From: Caulobacteraceae bacterium
GTDB lineage: Bacteria > Pseudomonadota > Alphaproteobacteria > Caulobacterales > Caulobacteraceae
DNA: 7,963 bases
Assembly: GCA_003136615.1 (NCBI GenBank)
Contig: PLFA01000125.1
Span: 1 to 7,963, forward strand
Reading direction: 5' to 3'
Both the position numbers and the translations under genes were made by a program. Below are positions 6,472-7,963 of this stretch, piece after piece (position 1 is the first letter of the stretch; each line of letters starts with the position of its first letter). Under the pieces are notes generated by a model. It worked only from the letters and a program-made list of their open reading frames with translations. It was not told the DNA's origin and did not search any database.

Positions 6472-7599
6472 ATGGCAGTCGAGATTATTCCGGTCACAAA
6501 CAAGGCGGAGCTTGAGCGGTTCATCAGGATACCCATGCGGCTCATGGCCGATGATCCCCATTATATCCCACCCCTGATGTTCGAGCGTCGCGAGGCGCTG
6601 TCGCCCAAGATCAATCCCTTTTTCCAGCACGCGGACCACCAGTTCTTTTTGGCCCGCAAGGACGGTCGGGACGTCGGGCGGATCAGCGCTCAGATCGACC
6701 ACCTGGCCCGCACCGACCCCGCCGCCCCCGCGGGCTATTTCGGCATGATCGCCGCCGAGGATGATCCGGAAGTCTTCGCGGCCCTCTTCGCCGCGGCCGA
6801 GGCCTGGAATCGCGAGCGCGGTCGCGCGACGATCATGGGTCCCTTTAACCTGTCCATCAACGAAGAGGTGGGTCTGCTCATCGACGGCTTCGACACCCCG
6901 CCCATGTTCCTGATGGGCCACGACAAGCCCTATGTAGGGCGCAGGATCGAGGAGCAGGGCTATGCGAAAGCCAAGGACCTCTACGCCTATATCTCCGAGA
7001 CCTTTGGCTTCAACGAGCTGATCGAAAAGCGCCTCAAGCGCCCCTTGCCGCCGGGAATGGTTCTGCGCCCGGCGCAAATGAACAAGCTTCAGGCAGAAGT
7101 TCGCATATTCACCGATATCCTCAACGACGCCTGGTCGGAGAACTGGGGCTCGGCGGCGATCACCGAGGCCGAGGCGAAATACCTCGGCGACTCGCTCGGC
7201 CTGATCCTGATCAAGAACTGGTTCTGGTTTGTCGAGATCGATGGGGAACCCGCCGCCTTCATCGTCCTTCTGCCCAACGTCATGGACCTCATCCACGACC
7301 TCGGCGGCAAGCTCTTGCCCTTCGGCTGGGCCAAGCTGGTCTGGCGGCTCAAGTTCCGGCCGATCCGCGGCGCGCGGGTACCGCTGATGGGCGTGCGCCG
7401 GAAATTCCACAAGGATCGCCGGGGCGCGCTGGCGCCGTTCGTCCTGATCGACGCCATCCGCAAGGCCTCCGTGCCGCAGGGTCTGCACCGGGCGGAATAT
7501 TCCTGGATTCTGGAAGACAACATGCCCATGAGGCACATCCTGGAGGGGCTGAACGCCCGCATCTACAAGACCTACCGCGTCTACGAAAAAGCGCTTTAG
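6472..7599 (+). CDS. bcerS: Bacterial ceramide synthase bCerS (GNAT-fold N-acyltransferase)
   Basis: A 375-residue soluble protein of the GNAT-like family often annotated as hypothetical. In Caulobacter the homologue (CC_1154 / CCNA_01212, from memory) was shown to N-acylate the long-chain base and is unrelated to eukaryotic Lag1-type ceramide synthases. Recognisable parts are the N-terminal DPHYIPPL (28-35), NPFFQHADHQFFLARKDG (48-65), VGRISAQID (68-76), the conserved GPFNLSINEEVG (123-134), and a C-terminal block YSWILEDNMPMRHILEG (343-359) followed by a tyrosine- and lysine-rich tail ending IYKTYRVYEKAL. The last block fits the acyltransferase fold of this family. No membrane segment is apparent, fitting a cytoplasmic enzyme. 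It starts 6 bases after the permease stop, so it is very probably co-transcribed with acp, spt and the permease. The inferred reaction is transfer of a second acyl group to the amine of 3-ketosphinganine, giving an oxidised ceramide. Confidence 0.9.
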   Translation: MAVEIIPVTNKAELERFIRIPMRLMADDPHYIPPLMFERREALSPKINPFFQHADHQFFLARKDGRDVGRISAQIDHLARTDPAAPAGYFGMIAAEDDPEVFAALFAAAEAWNRERGRATIMGPFNLSINEEVGLLIDGFDTPPMFLMGHDKPYVGRRIEEQGYAKAKDLYAYISETFGFNELIEKRLKRPLPPGMVLRPAQMNKLQAEVRIFTDILNDAWSENWGSAAITEAEAKYLGDSLGLILIKNWFWFVEIDGEPAAFIVLLPNVMDLIHDLGGKLLPFGWAKLVWRLKFRPIRGARVPLMGVRRKFHKDRRGALAPFVLIDAIRKASVPQGLHRAEYSWILEDNMPMRHILEGLNARIYKTYRVYEKAL

Positions 7600-7604
7600 G
7601 GTCC

Positions 7605-7963
7605 ATGGTCGAGCCCAGCGCGTCCGTCGAGGGCTTGATCGCCGGTCTTGCGGATGTGGGCTACATCGCCTCGCGGCGCATCGCCACGGCGCTCTACATG
7701 GCCCTGCATCTTCAGAAGCCCATTCTGGTGGAGGGCTCCGCCGGCGTGGGGAAGACGGAGCTCGCGGTCTGCTCCGCCGCCCTCCTTGGCCTGCCGCTGA
7801 TCCGCCTCCAGTGTTACGAGGGCCTCGATGAGTCCAAGGCCCTTTACGAGTGGAAGTACGGCAAGCAGCTTCTCTACACCCAGGTCCTGAAGGACCATAT
7901 GGGTCGGGGCTTGGCCGAGGCGCCCGATATGGAAAGCGCCATGTCCGCTCTGCACGGGGCGGG
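7605..7963 (+). CDS. MoxR-family AAA+ ATPase, 3'-truncated by window
   Basis: The frame from ATG 7605 stays open to the window end (119 complete codons), so only the N-terminal third or so of a protein usually near 280-330 residues is seen. KPILVEGSAGVGKTELA contains the Walker A motif GSAGVGKT (residues 44-51). It is followed by LPLIRLQCYEGLDESKALYEW (ends at residues 63 and 83), a block characteristic of MoxR proteins that act with von Willebrand A (CoxE-like) partners; Walker B lies beyond the window. MoxR proteins are chaperone-like ATPases that help insert cofactors or mature protein complexes. It begins 5 bases after the bcerS stop, with AGGG (7598-7601) just before the start, so co-expression with the ceramide genes is likely. 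Why a MoxR ATPase would be there is unknown. The family call is firm; the CoxE-type subgroup is inferred. Confidence 0.87.
   Translation, partial: MVEPSASVEGLIAGLADVGYIASRRIATALYMALHLQKPILVEGSAGVGKTELAVCSAALLGLPLIRLQCYEGLDESKALYEWKYGKQLLYTQVLKDHMGRGLAEAPDMESAMSALHGA

Noticed and set aside
6445..7536. Open frame of about 360 codons on the minus strand opposite bcerS.
   Set aside because: Same cause: high GC removes stops opposite a real gene. The translation is rich in Gly, Asp and Arg without a known fold, and bcerS is clear on the plus strand.

Overview
The window is a compact, all plus-strand, high-GC stretch that looks like an alphaproteobacterial chromosome. The proteins resemble those of the Caulobacter-type bacterial ceramide (sphingolipid) pathway, and start usage (ATG, probable TTG or GTG) and tight gene packing fit that group. 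I cannot name the species from sequence alone. There are no tRNA, rRNA, CRISPR or mobile elements, and I see no sign of decay inside any gene.

Layout. Positions 1-1424 hold the 3' part of a fatty acyl-AMP ligase that loads a fatty acid onto a carrier protein (AasR-like). It is followed after about 10 bases by a Rossmann-fold reductase of the ceramide reductase type (cerR, ~1435-2394). A 236-base gap (2395-2630), less GC-rich than its surroundings, then separates this pair from a second, very tight gene run. The gap carries a 15-base tandem direct repeat and a possible promoter. The second run is a dedicated acyl carrier protein (acpR-like, 2631-2927), serine palmitoyltransferase (spt, 2924-4147, 4-base overlap), a single 770-residue polypeptide with two LptF/LptG-type permease halves (4153-6465), the bacterial ceramide synthase (bcerS, 6472-7599), and the start of a MoxR-type AAA+ ATPase (7605 to the window end). 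Gaps inside this run are only about 5 bases.

How the genes work together. From what is known in Caulobacter, the ligase charges the special carrier protein with a long acyl chain, Spt condenses it with L-serine to a 3-keto long-chain base, and bCerS adds the second acyl chain to give an oxidised ceramide. CerR reduces the ketone. The product ends up in the outer envelope, so it must cross from the cytoplasm. The fused LptF-LptG-like permease sits between spt and bcerS, and my central inference is that it is the lipid exporter dedicated to this pathway rather than a lipopolysaccharide transporter. The window thus appears to hold synthesis and export of bacterial ceramide in one module, with a MoxR ATPase of unknown purpose translationally close behind.
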